Source: Saccharibacillus sacchari DSM 19268
GTDB lineage: Bacteria; Bacillota; Bacilli; Paenibacillales; Paenibacillaceae
Reading direction: 5' to 3'
Assembly (NCBI RefSeq): GCF_000585395.1
Contig: NZ_KK073875.1
Span: forward strand, 5,198,274-5,262,273
DNA length: 64,000 nt
Both the position numbers and the translations under genes were made by a program. Positions 45,970 through 54,676 of this stretch are shown here, piece by piece. Under the pieces are notes generated by a model that was not told the DNA's origin, ran no database searches, and was given only the letters and a program-made list of their open reading frames with translations. Position 1 is the first letter of the stretch; each line of letters starts with the position of its first letter.

Positions 45970-47748
45970 TTGAAAACAGGCAAACAAAAAATATTCGGTT
46001 TACGAACAAAACTTTACTTGATCATTCTGGTTCCGCTTGTCGTGATCGGCATACTTGTCATGCTAACGACGCGTTCGGCAATCGAGCAGGCCGCTTTGAC
46101 AACCATGCAGGAGGATACCCGCCGATTGGCAGAAAACACGGCTGCCCGCTTGGGCACGCAGTCCGACGCCATCGAAACCGTATATGCGGACGGCGAAAGT
46201 TCTTCCGCCTATCGTACGCTTCGGGAAGAATTGAGCACGCTGCGCCAGCAGGCCGGCGTTCTGTATGCATACATGTTGAACAAAACGGACGCGGGTTGGA
46301 TTTACACCGTGGACGGAGCGGCTTGGGACGACGAAGAGTACAGCCCGTTCGGAACGGAGGCTTCCTTCGATGCGGACGTCGATACCGGGCTGCTCCAAGG
46401 CGAAACGGTCAATACGCCTGTCGTGCACAGCGAAGAATGGGGCGACCTGTTCTCGTCCTTCACTCCGATCCGCGACGACGGCGGAAGCGTGATCGGGTAC
46501 TTAGGCATCGACGTCGACGCGAATACGCTCGAACAAGTGACGTCGAACACGCTGGCCGATTCTTACAAGATCATTATTCCGCTGTTCGCCGCCGTCTTGC
46601 TGCTATCGATGCTCGTCATGCTGCTGGTGGTCAATCGTCTGCTCAAGCAGGTAAACGGAATCAAAAAAGGGCTGGAGCAAGTGTCCGAAGGCAATCTCGA
46701 TACTTCCGTTAAGCGGATTACCGGCGACCAGCTCGGCGATATCGCCGTTCTGACCGAAAAAATGACAGCCCGAATCAAAGACATGATCGTGCGAATCAAA
46801 AACGATTCCGATACGCTCGTGCAGTCGGCCGCGCATGTCGGAACCACGGCGGGCACCAACAACAAGCAGGCCGAAGAACTGACCCGAGCCATTCGCGAGA
46901 TCGCGTCGGGTTCGATGCAGCAGGCCGAGGAAACGGAACGCGCCGCGCAGTTGACCGATCGGCTCGGCGGCATGATGGACGAAGTCGCTTCTTACGTGCA
47001 TCAGTTTACCGGCGTCTCGGAACGGTTGGGAGCCGTGCAAGCCGAGGTCAGCCGGGAACACGAAATTCTGCTGGACAAAAGTCGGGATAACATGCGGCGT
47101 ACCGTCGACCTGACCGAAATGTCCGCGGAACTCGATCGCAAATCGAAGCTGGCCGCTTCGGTCAGCGACCGGCTCAATTCGATCGTCAAGCAGACGCAGA
47201 TCCTGTCGCTGAACGCCACGATCGAAGCCTCCCGGGCGGGAGAGGCAGGCAAAGGCTTCGCGGTCGTCGCGGGAGAAATGGGACTGCTGGCCCAGCAGTC
47301 GAAAGATTCCATTCAAGAAATCGAAACCATTCTCGGCTCTTTCGTCGGGCAAGTCAGCCGCATGAACGAACATTTCGAATCGAACCGCGTCAGCGCAAGC
47401 GAACAAGAAACCCAGATCGCTGAATGCCTGCAAACGTTTGGCGAAGTATCCCGGATTTCACAACAAATCGAGACGTTGGCCGAACGCTTGGATCGCCGGG
47501 CCGGCGATATGCAGGGCGCGCGCCGTGAAGTCGAACAGCATATGAACGATATCGCCGCGGCGACCGAACAGACGTCGGCCATGACCGAAGAAGTCTCCGC
47601 AAGCGCCGACGAGCAGCAGCGCTCCGCGCGCGAACTGGAAGACATTTCGCGTCGTCTGTCGGAAGTGGCGGACGGCATGCAGAGCGTCGCGCGGCAATTC
47701 CGCACGGAGCATGCGCAAGATGCAGAGCCGGATTCCCGAATCCGTTAA
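45970..47748 (+). CDS. Methyl-accepting chemotaxis protein
   Basis: 592 residues from TTG 45970, nine bases after AAGGAGG (45954-45960); an ATG at 45934 is in frame but overlaps the promoter and lacks a ribosome site. Membrane helix near 10-32, single-cache-type outside sensor (about 35-205; [20 protein letters not shown] and [10 protein letters not shown]), second helix near 206-228, HAMP, then the signalling domain with the tip [20 protein letters not shown]. Near the tip, [10 protein letters not shown] replaces the usual GEVRKLAEQS. Its 3' hairpin is interrupted by the IS3-family element. Confidence 0.93.
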   Translation: MKTGKQKIFGLRTKLYLIILVPLVVIGILVMLTTRSAIEQAALTTMQEDTRRLAENTAARLGTQSDAIETVYADGESSSAYRTLREELSTLRQQAGVLYAYMLNKTDAGWIYTVDGAAWDDEEYSPFGTEASFDADVDTGLLQGETVNTPVVHSEEWGDLFSSFTPIRDDGGSVIGYLGIDVDANTLEQVTSNTLADSYKIIIPLFAAVLLLSMLVMLLVVNRLLKQVNGIKKGLEQVSEGNLDTSVKRITGDQLGDIAVLTEKMTARIKDMIVRIKNDSDTLVQSAAHVGTTAGTNNKQAEELTRAIREIASGSMQQAEETERAAQLTDRLGGMMDEVASYVHQFTGVSERLGAVQAEVSREHEILLDKSRDNMRRTVDLTEMSAELDRKSKLAASVSDRLNSIVKQTQILSLNATIEASRAGEAGKGFAVVAGEMGLLAQQSKDSIQEIETILGSFVGQVSRMNEHFESNRVSASEQETQIAECLQTFGEVSRISQQIETLAERLDRRAGDMQGARREVEQHMNDIAAATEQTSAMTEEVSASADEQQRSARELEDISRRLSEVADGMQSVARQFRTEHAQDAEPDSRIR

Positions 47749-47806
47749 ACCGCTCCTTCTTCCGAAAAAAGAAATAAGCAAAGAAAGCCGGCCTCCTTTC
47801 GTAGAG

Positions 47807-47869
47807 TGCACCCCTTAAAATGGACATTAGAAAACCCCTTGGGTAAACTAATGAGCATTTGGGGGTGCA
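47807..47869 (+). promoter_or_regulatory. Terminal repeat can mask the orfA ribosome site
   Basis: TGCACCCC in the left end (47807-47814) is complementary to GGGGTGCA (47862-47869), which contains the orfA ribosome site. Only transcripts entering from outside the element contain both, so the fold would block translation from read-through mRNA. Confidence 0.5.
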
Positions 47870-47875
47870 TTTTTT

Positions 47876-48202
47876 ATGGCAAAAAAAGGACAAACCTTTA
47901 AGTCGTATCCGGTCGAACTGAAAAGAGAAGCGATTCGGTTACACATCGAAGAGAAATGGACGTATCGAAAGATTACCGCACATTTCCAAATTCAAGATGC
48001 AGATCGAGTCAGAAAGTGGGTCAGGAAATATCGAGAGCAAGGCGAGTTTGGCCTGCTGGATCAGCGAGGACGAAAAGAAGAATATCAAGATACAGACCGA
48101 CAAATTGAGCGATTGAAGCGGGAGAATACGCTGCTAAAAAAGTGCTTAGCCATCTGGAAGGAGGAAAAACTCAAGCCAAGTATGCGCTTATTCGACAAGT
48201 AA
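47876..48202 (+). CDS. IS3-family transposase OrfA
   Basis: 108 residues. Helix-turn-helix DNA-binding protein (SYPVELKREAIRLHIEEKWTYRKITAHF) with a C-terminal Leu-zipper-like helix (DRQIERLKRENTLLKKCL). Binds the element ends; the main product is made with OrfB by -1 frameshifting. The slippery heptamer A AAA AAG is at 48136-48142, in the right frame. Confidence 0.93.
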   Translation: MAKKGQTFKSYPVELKREAIRLHIEEKWTYRKITAHFQIQDADRVRKWVRKYREQGEFGLLDQRGRKEEYQDTDRQIERLKRENTLLKKCLAIWKEEKLKPSMRLFDK

Positions 48203-49026
48203 ACGAGAACCAAACGATTCGGTGGCTATGCCAGATCTTTGGTGTTTCTCGAAGTGGATATTACGCTTGGTTAAAGCGACAAGAGGCTACACCTGAAGCC
48301 GCAGACGCCAAGCTTGTTCATGCCATCTATTGGAAATACAACGGCATTTACGGGTACCGCCAGCTTCAACTCTTTCTGTGGCAGGATTGTGGAATCTGGA
48401 TGAATCACAAGAAAGTACTCCGACTCATGCAGAAGCTCCGGATTCAAGCCAGAGTCCGCAAAAAGCGCAGGTACAGATATACCGCAGACGCAGCCGGACT
48501 CGTCGCAGAAAATGTACTCAACCAACATTTCAAAGCCGACAAACCGAACGAAAAGTGGGTAACGGACATCACGCAGTACCGAGTTGGCGAGCGTTGGCTC
48601 TATCTCTCCGCAGTCAAGGATCTGTTTAATAACGAAATTGTCGCCTACCAGATCGGAGAACACCCGGACAAAGAACTCGTGAAGCAGACGTTCAAGAAAG
48701 CGTTCCGCAAACGAAAAGACGTGACGGGTGTGGTCATTCACAGTGACCGTGGAGCCCCGTACACGTCTCATCTTTACCACGACATGCTGCCCAAGGTTGG
48801 CGCCCAAATCAGCATGTCTCGCGGGGGCAATTGTTATGACAATGCCTCCATAGAGAGCTTCTTCTCGCATTTAAAAACGGAAGGACTCTATCCGTATTCT
48901 ATCCGAAGTTTGGACGAGGCGCAAAGACGGATCGAGCAATACATTCGCTTTTACAACACCAAACGACCACAGAGAAAACTAAACAAACTGACGCCGGTAG
49001 AGTACCGACGTCAGTTCATTTCTTAG
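48142..49026 (+). CDS. IS3-family transposase OrfB (DDE catalytic domain)
   Basis: 294 residues as read from the GTG at 48142, which is exactly the codon entered after a -1 slip at the A AAA AAG heptamer, so the active protein is an OrfAB fusion. HTH_21 region RQVNENQTIRWLCQIFGVSRSGYYAWLKR, then the RNase-H-like core with catalytic acids in KWVTDITQY (D), VVIHSDRGAPY (D) and NASIESFFSHLKTE (E). The frame is intact, so the element may be active. Confidence 0.95.
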   Translation: MLSHLEGGKTQAKYALIRQVNENQTIRWLCQIFGVSRSGYYAWLKRQEATPEAADAKLVHAIYWKYNGIYGYRQLQLFLWQDCGIWMNHKKVLRLMQKLRIQARVRKKRRYRYTADAAGLVAENVLNQHFKADKPNEKWVTDITQYRVGERWLYLSAVKDLFNNEIVAYQIGEHPDKELVKQTFKKAFRKRKDVTGVVIHSDRGAPYTSHLYHDMLPKVGAQISMSRGGNCYDNASIESFFSHLKTEGLYPYSIRSLDEAQRRIEQYIRFYNTKRPQRKLNKLTPVEYRRQFIS

Positions 49027-49207
49027 GGTGTTTTTAACTGTCCATAAAATAGGGGCTTGACTATTCGGGAGCGTCGGCTTTCTTCATCTTATAAGTCCGA
49101 ACGGACTTCGGCGCGTTGAACGGCCGGGCTTTCGTGCAGTACCGTTTCCACGGATCACAACCGTTCTTATGGATAGCGGCACCTTTTCATGGTCTTCCTG
49201 CACCTCT

Positions 49208-49966
49208 TCAAACTGCGTCCTTCGCCGGCCGCACCGTCAGTTCATTCACGTCGACGCCTTCCGGCTGGGCGATCGCGTACGCGACGGCTTCGGCGATCGC
49301 TTCCGCAGGCAGCGCGATTCTGCGGTATTCCCGCATCGCCGCGCGTGCATGCTCGTCGGAAATGCTGTCGGCCAGCTCCGATTCGGTCACGCCTGGCGAG
49401 ACGAGCGTCACGCGGATCGAACGCCCCGTCTCCATGCGCAGCCCTTCCGAAATGGCGCGGACGGCGTATTTGGTCGCGCAATACACGGAGGCCGTCGGCG
49501 TCACCTCGTAAGCGCCGATCGAAGCGACGTTGACGAACTGTCCGCCTCCTTGCGCTTGCATGACGGGCAGGCCCGCCGCGATGCCGTGCAGCACCCCGCG
49601 GATATTAACGTCGATCATGCGGTTCCATTCGTCGATTTTGCGTTCTTCCAGATTGGACAGCGGCATGACGCCGGCATTATTGACGATAACGTCGACGCGG
49701 CCGAACTTTTCGACCGCTTCGTTCACGAACGCTTCCATGTCTTCCGGATCGGTCACGTCCAGCTTGCGATATTCCGCGGTTCCTCCCGCCGAGCGGATCT
49801 CGTCCGTCAACGATTCCAGCCGCTCGACGCGTCTTGCGCCCAGCATCACTTCGGCTCCCTGCTTCGCCAGCAAGCGCGCCGATGCTTCGCCGATTCCGCT
49901 GCTGGCTCCCGTAATCAGGACGACTTTGCCTTCCACGCCGTTCGTTTGCCGTTTTTCCGTATTCAT
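49208..49966 (-). CDS. SDR-family oxidoreductase
   Basis: 252 residues. Classical short-chain dehydrogenase: cofactor motif TGASSGIGEASA, NNAGVMPL, catalytic Ser near VNVASIGAYEV, and Tyr-x-x-x-Lys in YCATKYAVRA. An Arg in the ARRVER segment after the second strand suggests NADP preference. YdfG/serine-dehydrogenase-like. Substrate unknown. Second gene after the Atu4866-type gene, with AAGGAGG 37 bases after that stop; both are divergent from an AraC-type regulator that probably controls them. Confidence 0.93.
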   Translation of the reverse strand: MNTEKRQTNGVEGKVVLITGASSGIGEASARLLAKQGAEVMLGARRVERLESLTDEIRSAGGTAEYRKLDVTDPEDMEAFVNEAVEKFGRVDVIVNNAGVMPLSNLEERKIDEWNRMIDVNIRGVLHGIAAGLPVMQAQGGGQFVNVASIGAYEVTPTASVYCATKYAVRAISEGLRMETGRSIRVTLVSPGVTESELADSISDEHARAAMREYRRIALPAEAIAEAVAYAIAQPEGVDVNELTVRPAKDAV

Positions 49967-50003
49967 GTTCGTTCCTCCTTGAAAGGTTCGGCCGCAGCCT
50001 TTT

Positions 50004-50273
50004 TTATTTTTGCCGGTAAAAAATCATGCCTCCGTGATACAGCACGTCTTCGCGAAATTCGCCGTCCGCCGTGAATCCGGTATCGTCGATATAATCGATA
50101 TGGTCTCCTTTGACGGTGTAGCTGCCGGTGTACGCGCTGACGCAGCTGCCGCGGGCTTCGTCGTAACGTCCGTTTCGCAGCAGTTCTTGACGGATCAGGC
50201 CGTCCGCGGTCACCCACATGCCGACGTAAGGATGCGGTTTTTCATTTTCGCGTTTGTCTCCGTTCGCGTTCAT
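50004..50273 (-). CDS. Atu4866-domain small protein
   Basis: 89 residues. HPYVGMWVTADGLIRQELLRNGRYDEARG, TGSYTVKGDHIDYIDDTGFTADGEF and VLYHGGMIFYR are the family pattern, a small lipocalin-like beta barrel. Function not known; such genes are often beside SDR oxidoreductases and AraC-type regulators, as here. Start follows GAGGAGG. Confidence 0.85.
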   Translation of the reverse strand: MNANGDKRENEKPHPYVGMWVTADGLIRQELLRNGRYDEARGSCVSAYTGSYTVKGDHIDYIDDTGFTADGEFREDVLYHGGMIFYRQK

Positions 50274-50448
50274 GATTCGTCCTCCTCTCGTTTCGGTTCT
50301 GGTTCAGTATGAAGGATTCGCGGATGCGGGAGGTAGAACGATCGACGCAAAAAATTGCCTATTCCGCGCAAAGCTGTTCGCACGCGAAGCTTCGCATTGT
50401 ATAATCGAAGAAAATCCGCGCAGAACCGTATAAAGGAGGATTCCCGTA

Positions 50449-51387
50449 ATGTCGACTTCAACCGCCCGTTCCACCGTCAACGAAAAGCTTGCGGAGCTTG
50501 CCGGCTCGATTGCCCGATTCTCCGCGATCGACGGCACGTACCAGACGGACTTCCCTCCGCTGTCGCTGATTCGCAGCTCCGAAGATGCCGTCCCGGTCTA
50601 TACCGTTTACGAACCGTCGATCTGCCTCGTCGCCCAGGGAAGCAAGCTCGTCCTGCTCGGAAACGAAGCCTACCGCTACGGACCTTCGCAGTACTTCGCG
50701 GTATCGGTCGATCTGCCGATCTCCGGTCAGGTGACCGAAGCGTCGGCCGAACATCCGTATCTGGCCGTCCGCCTGCGGATCGATCCGCAGCAGGTGCTCG
50801 AACTGCTCCGCGAAACGGAAGACGGTTCCGCTGCACGGACCTCGACCGCGCGCGGATTGTACGTCAGCGAAGCGGCTTCCGGCATGCTGGACGCATTCCT
50901 GCGCCTCGTGCGTTTGCTCGAAACGCCCGAGGATCTTCCGGTGCTGGCCCCGATGGCGGCGCGGGAAATTTTGTATCGGGCGCTGCGGGACGGACAGGGA
51001 CGATCGATTAGGCAGATGGCGCCCGGAGCGGGACATGCCGCTTCCGTCGCCGAAGTGATCCGGCGCATCCGTGAAAGCTATAACGAACCGCTGCGCATCG
51101 ACGAGCTGGCCGGGGAGGCGGGCATGAGCCCGTCTTCGCTGCATCGACGATTCCGCGACGTGACGGCGATGAGCCCGCTTCAATTTCAAAAACAGATCCG
51201 GCTGCAAGAAGCGCGTCGAATGCTGCTTTGCGAACCGGTCCAAGCCGCCGAAGCCGCTTTTCGCGTCGGTTACGAAAGCCCGTCCCAGTTCAATCGCGAA
51301 TACGCCAGGTTGTTCGGCCGGCCGCCGCTTGTCGATATTCGCCGATTGAGAACGCTATCCGCAAGCCGGACGGCGGGCGAAAATTAA
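50449..51387 (+). CDS. AraC-family regulator with N-terminal cupin (AraC_N) domain
   Basis: 312 residues. N-terminal ligand/cupin domain (about 50-180; YTVYEPSICLVAQGSKLVLLGNEAYRYGPSQYFAVSVDLPI) and two C-terminal helix-turn-helix motifs (LRIDELAGEAGMSPSSLHRRFRDV and AAEAAFRVGYESPSQFNREYARLF). Divergent from the Atu4866-SDR pair with 175 bases between. Probably its activator; the inducer is unknown. Start follows AAAGGAGG. Confidence 0.92.
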   Translation: MSTSTARSTVNEKLAELAGSIARFSAIDGTYQTDFPPLSLIRSSEDAVPVYTVYEPSICLVAQGSKLVLLGNEAYRYGPSQYFAVSVDLPISGQVTEASAEHPYLAVRLRIDPQQVLELLRETEDGSAARTSTARGLYVSEAASGMLDAFLRLVRLLETPEDLPVLAPMAAREILYRALRDGQGRSIRQMAPGAGHAASVAEVIRRIRESYNEPLRIDELAGEAGMSPSSLHRRFRDVTAMSPLQFQKQIRLQEARRMLLCEPVQAAEAAFRVGYESPSQFNREYARLFGRPPLVDIRRLRTLSASRTAGEN

Positions 51388-51454
51388 AGCCACGTTCGAA
51401 CGAACGGCGAACCTCAAGAAAGACTGCTGAAAAAGCGCTTTTCCGTTACAAGCG

Positions 51455-51487
51455 AAAAAGGAACGTTTCCGAGGGAACGTTCCTTTT
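51455..51487. terminator. Bidirectional terminator
   Basis: AAAAAGGAACGTT pairs exactly with AACGTTCCTTTTT around a TCCGAGG loop. Separates the AraC-type gene and the convergent PRD-type gene. Confidence 0.9.
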
Positions 51488-51553
51488 TCGACTAAGCATT
51501 CAGGGGTATGAGCAATTCTTTCGACGGTCTGCGCGGCAAGGATGCGAAAGCGC

Positions 51554-51994
51554 TCAGGCGCCGCGCTTCGCGCCGCTCGAGACTACCTTATGCACGTGCA
51601 GCATCAGATCGAGCAGTTCATCATCCGGTAGACGGGCGCCGCTTCGGCGTTCCAGGTCGCTTCGAATCTCGCCCGCGCATTCGTAGCATTCCGGCATATG
51701 CTCGCGAATCAAACAGCCGAGCGTGCCGTCCGTTGCCGCGCTGCGGTCTTCCGTACGCAGTGCGCGACGCACCGAGGTCCGCATATGCTCGGCAAAACGC
51801 CGATACGTCAATACCGATACGTCAGAGCTTCCGATGCCGAAACGTCGCTCAATGATATCGAATGCGTTTTCGAGTGTGGCAAACAAAAGCTCTCCTTCGC
51901 CGCCCGTCGCTTGTTTCTTCCAATAGATGACTTCGTCCGCTTGTTCTTCTTGCGCGATCACCATATGGTCGTTGATGATTTGCGTAATTTTCAT
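51554..51994 (-). CDS. Short PRD-type protein (BglG/SacT antiterminator remnant or mini-regulator)
   Basis: 146 residues; start set by GGAGG eight bases upstream. The first about 29 residues (MKITQIINDHMVIAQEEQ) look like the opening strands of the CAT RNA-binding domain of BglG-type antiterminators. The rest fits one PRD domain: SVLTYRRFAEHMRTSVRR with the first conserved His, REHMPECYECAGEI, and RLPDDELLDLMLHVHKV with the second. Normal antiterminators have a full CAT domain and two PRDs (about 280 residues), so this is half length. No PTS gene or ribonucleic antiterminator is seen nearby. Divergent from a LacI-type regulator. Confidence 0.6.
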   Translation of the reverse strand: MKITQIINDHMVIAQEEQADEVIYWKKQATGGEGELLFATLENAFDIIERRFGIGSSDVSVLTYRRFAEHMRTSVRRALRTEDRSAATDGTLGCLIREHMPECYECAGEIRSDLERRSGARLPDDELLDLMLHVHKVVSSGAKRGA

Positions 51995-52139
51995 GGTTGC
52001 CGCCTCCCTTTCGTCGTTCACCGTGTGTTTGGATGTTCCAAGCATAATTTGTGACATCGATTTCAGGTCAACAGCTTTTTTCGTCCTCTGCGAAAAAAAT
52101 TGTTTTTTGATATACTTTTGGTCAAAGGGGGTGGCAGAA

Positions 52140-53108
52140 ATGACAAATATCAAAGAAATTGCAAAACGTGCTGGCGTATCCCCCTCCACCGCGTCTCGTG
52201 CGCTCAGCGGAAAAGGCTATGTCAGCGAAGAAAAAAAGCGCCGCGTGCTAGCCGTAGCCGAAGAATTCGATTACGCGCCAAACCTGAACGCCCTTTCGCT
52301 CAAAACGGGAATCACGCGCAGACTCGGTCTGGTCGCCCCCGCTTTTATCGAATCGGTCAGCCTGTTTACCGGAGGATTCGTACGGGCGGCCGAAGAGAAC
52401 GGGTATACCGTGACGCTGTTCATGACGGGCAGCGACGTATTCAAAGAGCTTGAAGCACTCGAAGCCTTACGTCGTAAACAGGTAGACGCGCTCGTGTTCG
52501 TTATGTTCCAGAGCGAACTGTCCGTGATTGCCGGTTATACGAAATATGGCCCGATCGTATCTTGGCAGCGAATCGTGCATGAAAATGTTCCTTCGGTATT
52601 CATGAATCAATATGACGGATACATGATCGCGCTCGAACATCTATATGCGCAAGGTTATCGCCGAATCTGCAATATTTACGGCGCTCCGATTCGACTGAAT
52701 ACGCAAAGCCGCATGGAGGCCTTTCAGGACTTTTGCCGAAAATACGACCTTGATCCCAATGCTTGTCCGTCTTTTGATAACATGGGCAACACCCGTCACG
52801 GGGAACAAATGGTCCGCTGGTGGCTGGAAAACGGACGCATCCCGGACGCGTTTGCCACTACCAACGACCGTGTCGCGGCAGGCATGGTCGCGGAAGCGCG
52901 CAGGCTCGGCTTGCAAATCCCGGAAGATTTCGCCGTCTGCGGCTTTGACAATCTCGACTTCGCGGACATGCTCGATCTGACGACGATTCATTATCCGGTG
53001 AACGAACAGGCGGGCAACGCGTTCTCGATCATTCGCAACCGCATCGAACATATCGATCTGCCGCTGCGTCCGCTGAAGTTCCACTTGGTCCAGCGCAGTA
53101 CGACATAA
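52140..53108 (+). CDS. LacI/GalR-family transcriptional repressor
   Basis: 322 residues. N-terminal helix-turn-helix and hinge (TNIKEIAKRAGVSPSTASRALSGKGYVSEEKKRRV), then a periplasmic-binding-like sugar-sensing domain (LVAPAFIESVSLFTGGFV, ATTNDRVAAGMV, VCGFDNLDFADML). Start ATG 52140 follows AAAGGGGGTG. The frame is open far upstream, but that part would be out of family. The controlled gene is unknown; no sugar operon is adjacent, so its targets are elsewhere or it is an orphan. Confidence 0.93.
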   Translation: MTNIKEIAKRAGVSPSTASRALSGKGYVSEEKKRRVLAVAEEFDYAPNLNALSLKTGITRRLGLVAPAFIESVSLFTGGFVRAAEENGYTVTLFMTGSDVFKELEALEALRRKQVDALVFVMFQSELSVIAGYTKYGPIVSWQRIVHENVPSVFMNQYDGYMIALEHLYAQGYRRICNIYGAPIRLNTQSRMEAFQDFCRKYDLDPNACPSFDNMGNTRHGEQMVRWWLENGRIPDAFATTNDRVAAGMVAEARRLGLQIPEDFAVCGFDNLDFADMLDLTTIHYPVNEQAGNAFSIIRNRIEHIDLPLRPLKFHLVQRSTT

Positions 53109-53126
53109 ACTTACGCTCCCAAGCTG

Positions 53127-53157
53127 TTGACTTATTAATCGTATACATTACTATTAA
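53127..53157 (+). promoter_or_regulatory. folE2 promoter with Zur-box-like operator
   Basis: TTGACT (53127-53132) and a weak -10 around TATTAA (53152-53157) surround a near-palindrome TCGTATACATTACTA (53139-53153). Against the Zur box TCGTAATNATTACGA it matches at 11 of 14 fixed positions. FolE2 genes are known Zur targets in Bacillus, which supports the call. Confidence 0.65.
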
Positions 53158-53187
53158 AGGAAAACGCTTAGGAGTCCTGATGCCTTT

Positions 53188-54099
53188 ATGACCGATCTGC
53201 ATTTTCCGCCCAAAAAGGAACGTCACCGCAAATTCGGAAGCGTTCCTCCTATTCCGGGCGATAAACCTACAAGCAAAGACCAAATGCTTGACCTGCAAAA
53301 CCGCCGGGAAGATTATTGGTTCGACCTGGATCAAGTCGGCGTGTCTTCCGTGAAGCACCCGATCTTGTTCCGCTCTCCATTGGCCCCTGCCCAGCAAACG
53401 CCGATTGCCTCGCTGGAACTGACGACTACCCTTTCCCGTGATGCAAAAGGGATCAATATGAGCCGCCTGACCGAACAATTGGAACGCTATCGTCATACCG
53501 ATTTCGTGTCCGATCCGGCTTCCCTGAACGCCTTCACCCGCGAACTGGCCGAAGCCATGCAGCAAGACGGCGCAACGCTGAAGCTGGAATTCCCGTGGTT
53601 CTACGAGCGCAGCGCTCCCGTTTCCGGCCAAGTCGGCCTTGCGCACGCCGAACTAAGCATCGAAGCCCGTTATCACAAGCACAGCCAACCCGAATTTTCT
53701 TTAACCGTCGGCATCCGGGCATCCGTAACCACGCTCTGCCCCTGCTCCAAAGGAATCAGCGAATACAGCGCCCACAATCAACGGGGAACCGTCCAAATCC
53801 AAGCCGAAGTCGATCCCGAACAGCTCGACAATAATTGGTGCGCCCTGCTGCTCGACGCCGCCGAATCCAACGCCAGCGCTCCGTTGCATCCGGTTCTCAA
53901 ACGGCCCGACGAAAAGCTCGTCACCGAGCGCGCCTACGAAAACCCCCGCTTCGTCGAAGACCTAGCCCGCCTCATCGCCGCCGACCTGGTCGAATGCCCC
54001 TTCATCCGTTCTTTCGATCTCGAATGCCGCAACGAAGAATCCATCCACCAACACGACGCCATAGCGCGGGTCCGATACCCAAAGAAAAGCGCAATATAA
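53188..54099 (+). CDS. folE2: GTP cyclohydrolase FolE2 (type IB)
   Basis: 303 residues. Converts GTP to 7,8-dihydroneopterin triphosphate, the first step of folate synthesis, without needing zinc; it replaces zinc-dependent FolE under zinc limitation. Family motifs: VGVSSVKHPILF, SLELTTTLSRDAKGINMSRL, TTLCPCSKGISEYSAHNQRG with the metal-ligand Cys, and the C-terminal ESIHQHDAIARV. Upstream Zur-box-like site fits zinc control. RBS AGGAG is 13 bases from the ATG, a little far. Confidence 0.95.
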   Translation: MTDLHFPPKKERHRKFGSVPPIPGDKPTSKDQMLDLQNRREDYWFDLDQVGVSSVKHPILFRSPLAPAQQTPIASLELTTTLSRDAKGINMSRLTEQLERYRHTDFVSDPASLNAFTRELAEAMQQDGATLKLEFPWFYERSAPVSGQVGLAHAELSIEARYHKHSQPEFSLTVGIRASVTTLCPCSKGISEYSAHNQRGTVQIQAEVDPEQLDNNWCALLLDAAESNASAPLHPVLKRPDEKLVTERAYENPRFVEDLARLIAADLVECPFIRSFDLECRNEESIHQHDAIARVRYPKKSAI

Positions 54100-54104
54100 A
54101 AATC

Positions 54105-54144
54105 AAAAGCAGCCTCAAGCCTTTTCGCTTTGAGACTGCTTTTT
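54105..54144 (+). terminator. Terminator of folE2
   Basis: AAAAGCAGCCTCAA pairs with TTTGAGACTGCTTTTT around a pyrimidine-rich loop. Works in both directions. Confidence 0.85.
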
Positions 54145-54187
54145 CTTGTATGTTTTATCTTTTCTTCTCTTAACCTCCCCAAAAATG

Positions 54188-54314
54188 CGACTCCCAGAAG
54201 CTAAGCGGAGGGAAAAATCAGTGAAAGACGCCTTTGAGCAAAGAAAGCCGGAGGCTTTCTGCGCGAGACAGCGTCTTGAACGATTTTTCCCGCAGCGCCT
54301 CCTTCGCCGAATTC
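54188..54314 (+). repeat. Structured palindromic repeat, copy 5
   Basis: Shorter member (127 bp), plus orientation, 3' of folE2. Core: loop GGA/GCA, stem GGGAAAAATC / GATTTTTCCC, AGTGA/GAAC, AAGACGC / GCGTCTT, CTTTGA/GAGACA, apical AGAAAGCC gga GGCTTTCT. The outer stem is weak. The apical part is nearly identical to copy 1. Confidence 0.88.
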
Positions 54315-54324
54315 GCAGTTCCCG

Positions 54325-54654
54325 TCACCTCCAAAACAACCCTTCCGGATCAAGCTCGAACTGTTCCAGCTGATCTTCGAAATCGGGCTGCGGTGCCAGC
54401 GACGGCGCCGCGGCCCATTTTCCGTCTTCCGTTTTGGCGTATAGGTTCCAAGCTCCCTGCTCCAAACGAAACTGCGCCAGATCCTTACCTTGCCAGCCGT
54501 AACGCGGCGGCTCCGGACGCTCCTCGCTCAAGGTCACGCGGTCCTCCTCCATCCGGTACACGATTCGCACCGCCCTGCGCATGCTCGGCGGAATTTTTTC
54601 CGAAATATAACCGCGAAGCAAAGCTTCCAATCTTTTCGTTTCCAGCGTACTCAT
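54325..54654 (-). CDS. DUF3024-type protein
   Basis: 109 residues. The pattern AVRIVYRMEEDRVTLSEERP, DLAQFRLEQGAWNLYAKTEDGKWAA and a C-terminal ELDPEGLFWR is that of DUF3024, small alpha/beta proteins of unknown role. Follows the FeoB-like gene by 22 bases on the same strand, so it is probably the third gene of that operon. No signal peptide and no Cys or His cluster. Confidence 0.75.
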   Translation of the reverse strand: MSTLETKRLEALLRGYISEKIPPSMRRAVRIVYRMEEDRVTLSEERPEPPRYGWQGKDLAQFRLEQGAWNLYAKTEDGKWAAAPSLAPQPDFEDQLEQFELDPEGLFWR

Positions 54655-54676
54655 CGATATTCCCGCCTTTATCGTT

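Larger units (their letters stand above)
47802..49063 (+). mobile_element. IS3-family insertion sequence, complete
   Basis: About 1262 bp. Contains overlapping orfA and orfB with a -1 frameshift signal. The ends are imperfect inverted repeats: TAGAGTGCACCCC on the left and, inverted, TAGTCAAGCCCC on the right, followed by related ATGGACA stretches. TTCG flanks both ends (47798-47801 and 49064-49067) and may be the 4-bp target duplication. Removing the element plus one TTCG restores a hairpin. If the termini are instead TG.../...CA-like, the boundaries shift by a few bases. Confidence 0.85.
47781..49084. terminator. Intergenic hairpin split by the IS element
   Basis: AAGAAAGCCG (47781-47790) and CTCC (47793-47796) lie left of the IS. 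GGAG (49068-49071) and CGGCTTTCTT (49075-49084) lie right of it. Joined, they form one hairpin with a TTTCG loop, probably the shared terminator of the chemoreceptor and the convergent SDR gene (T-rich on the minus strand side). Confidence 0.6.

Noticed and set aside
49064-49207. Truncated gene next to the IS element
   Set aside because: A short open frame runs here, but it has no family pattern and continues into antisense of the SDR gene.
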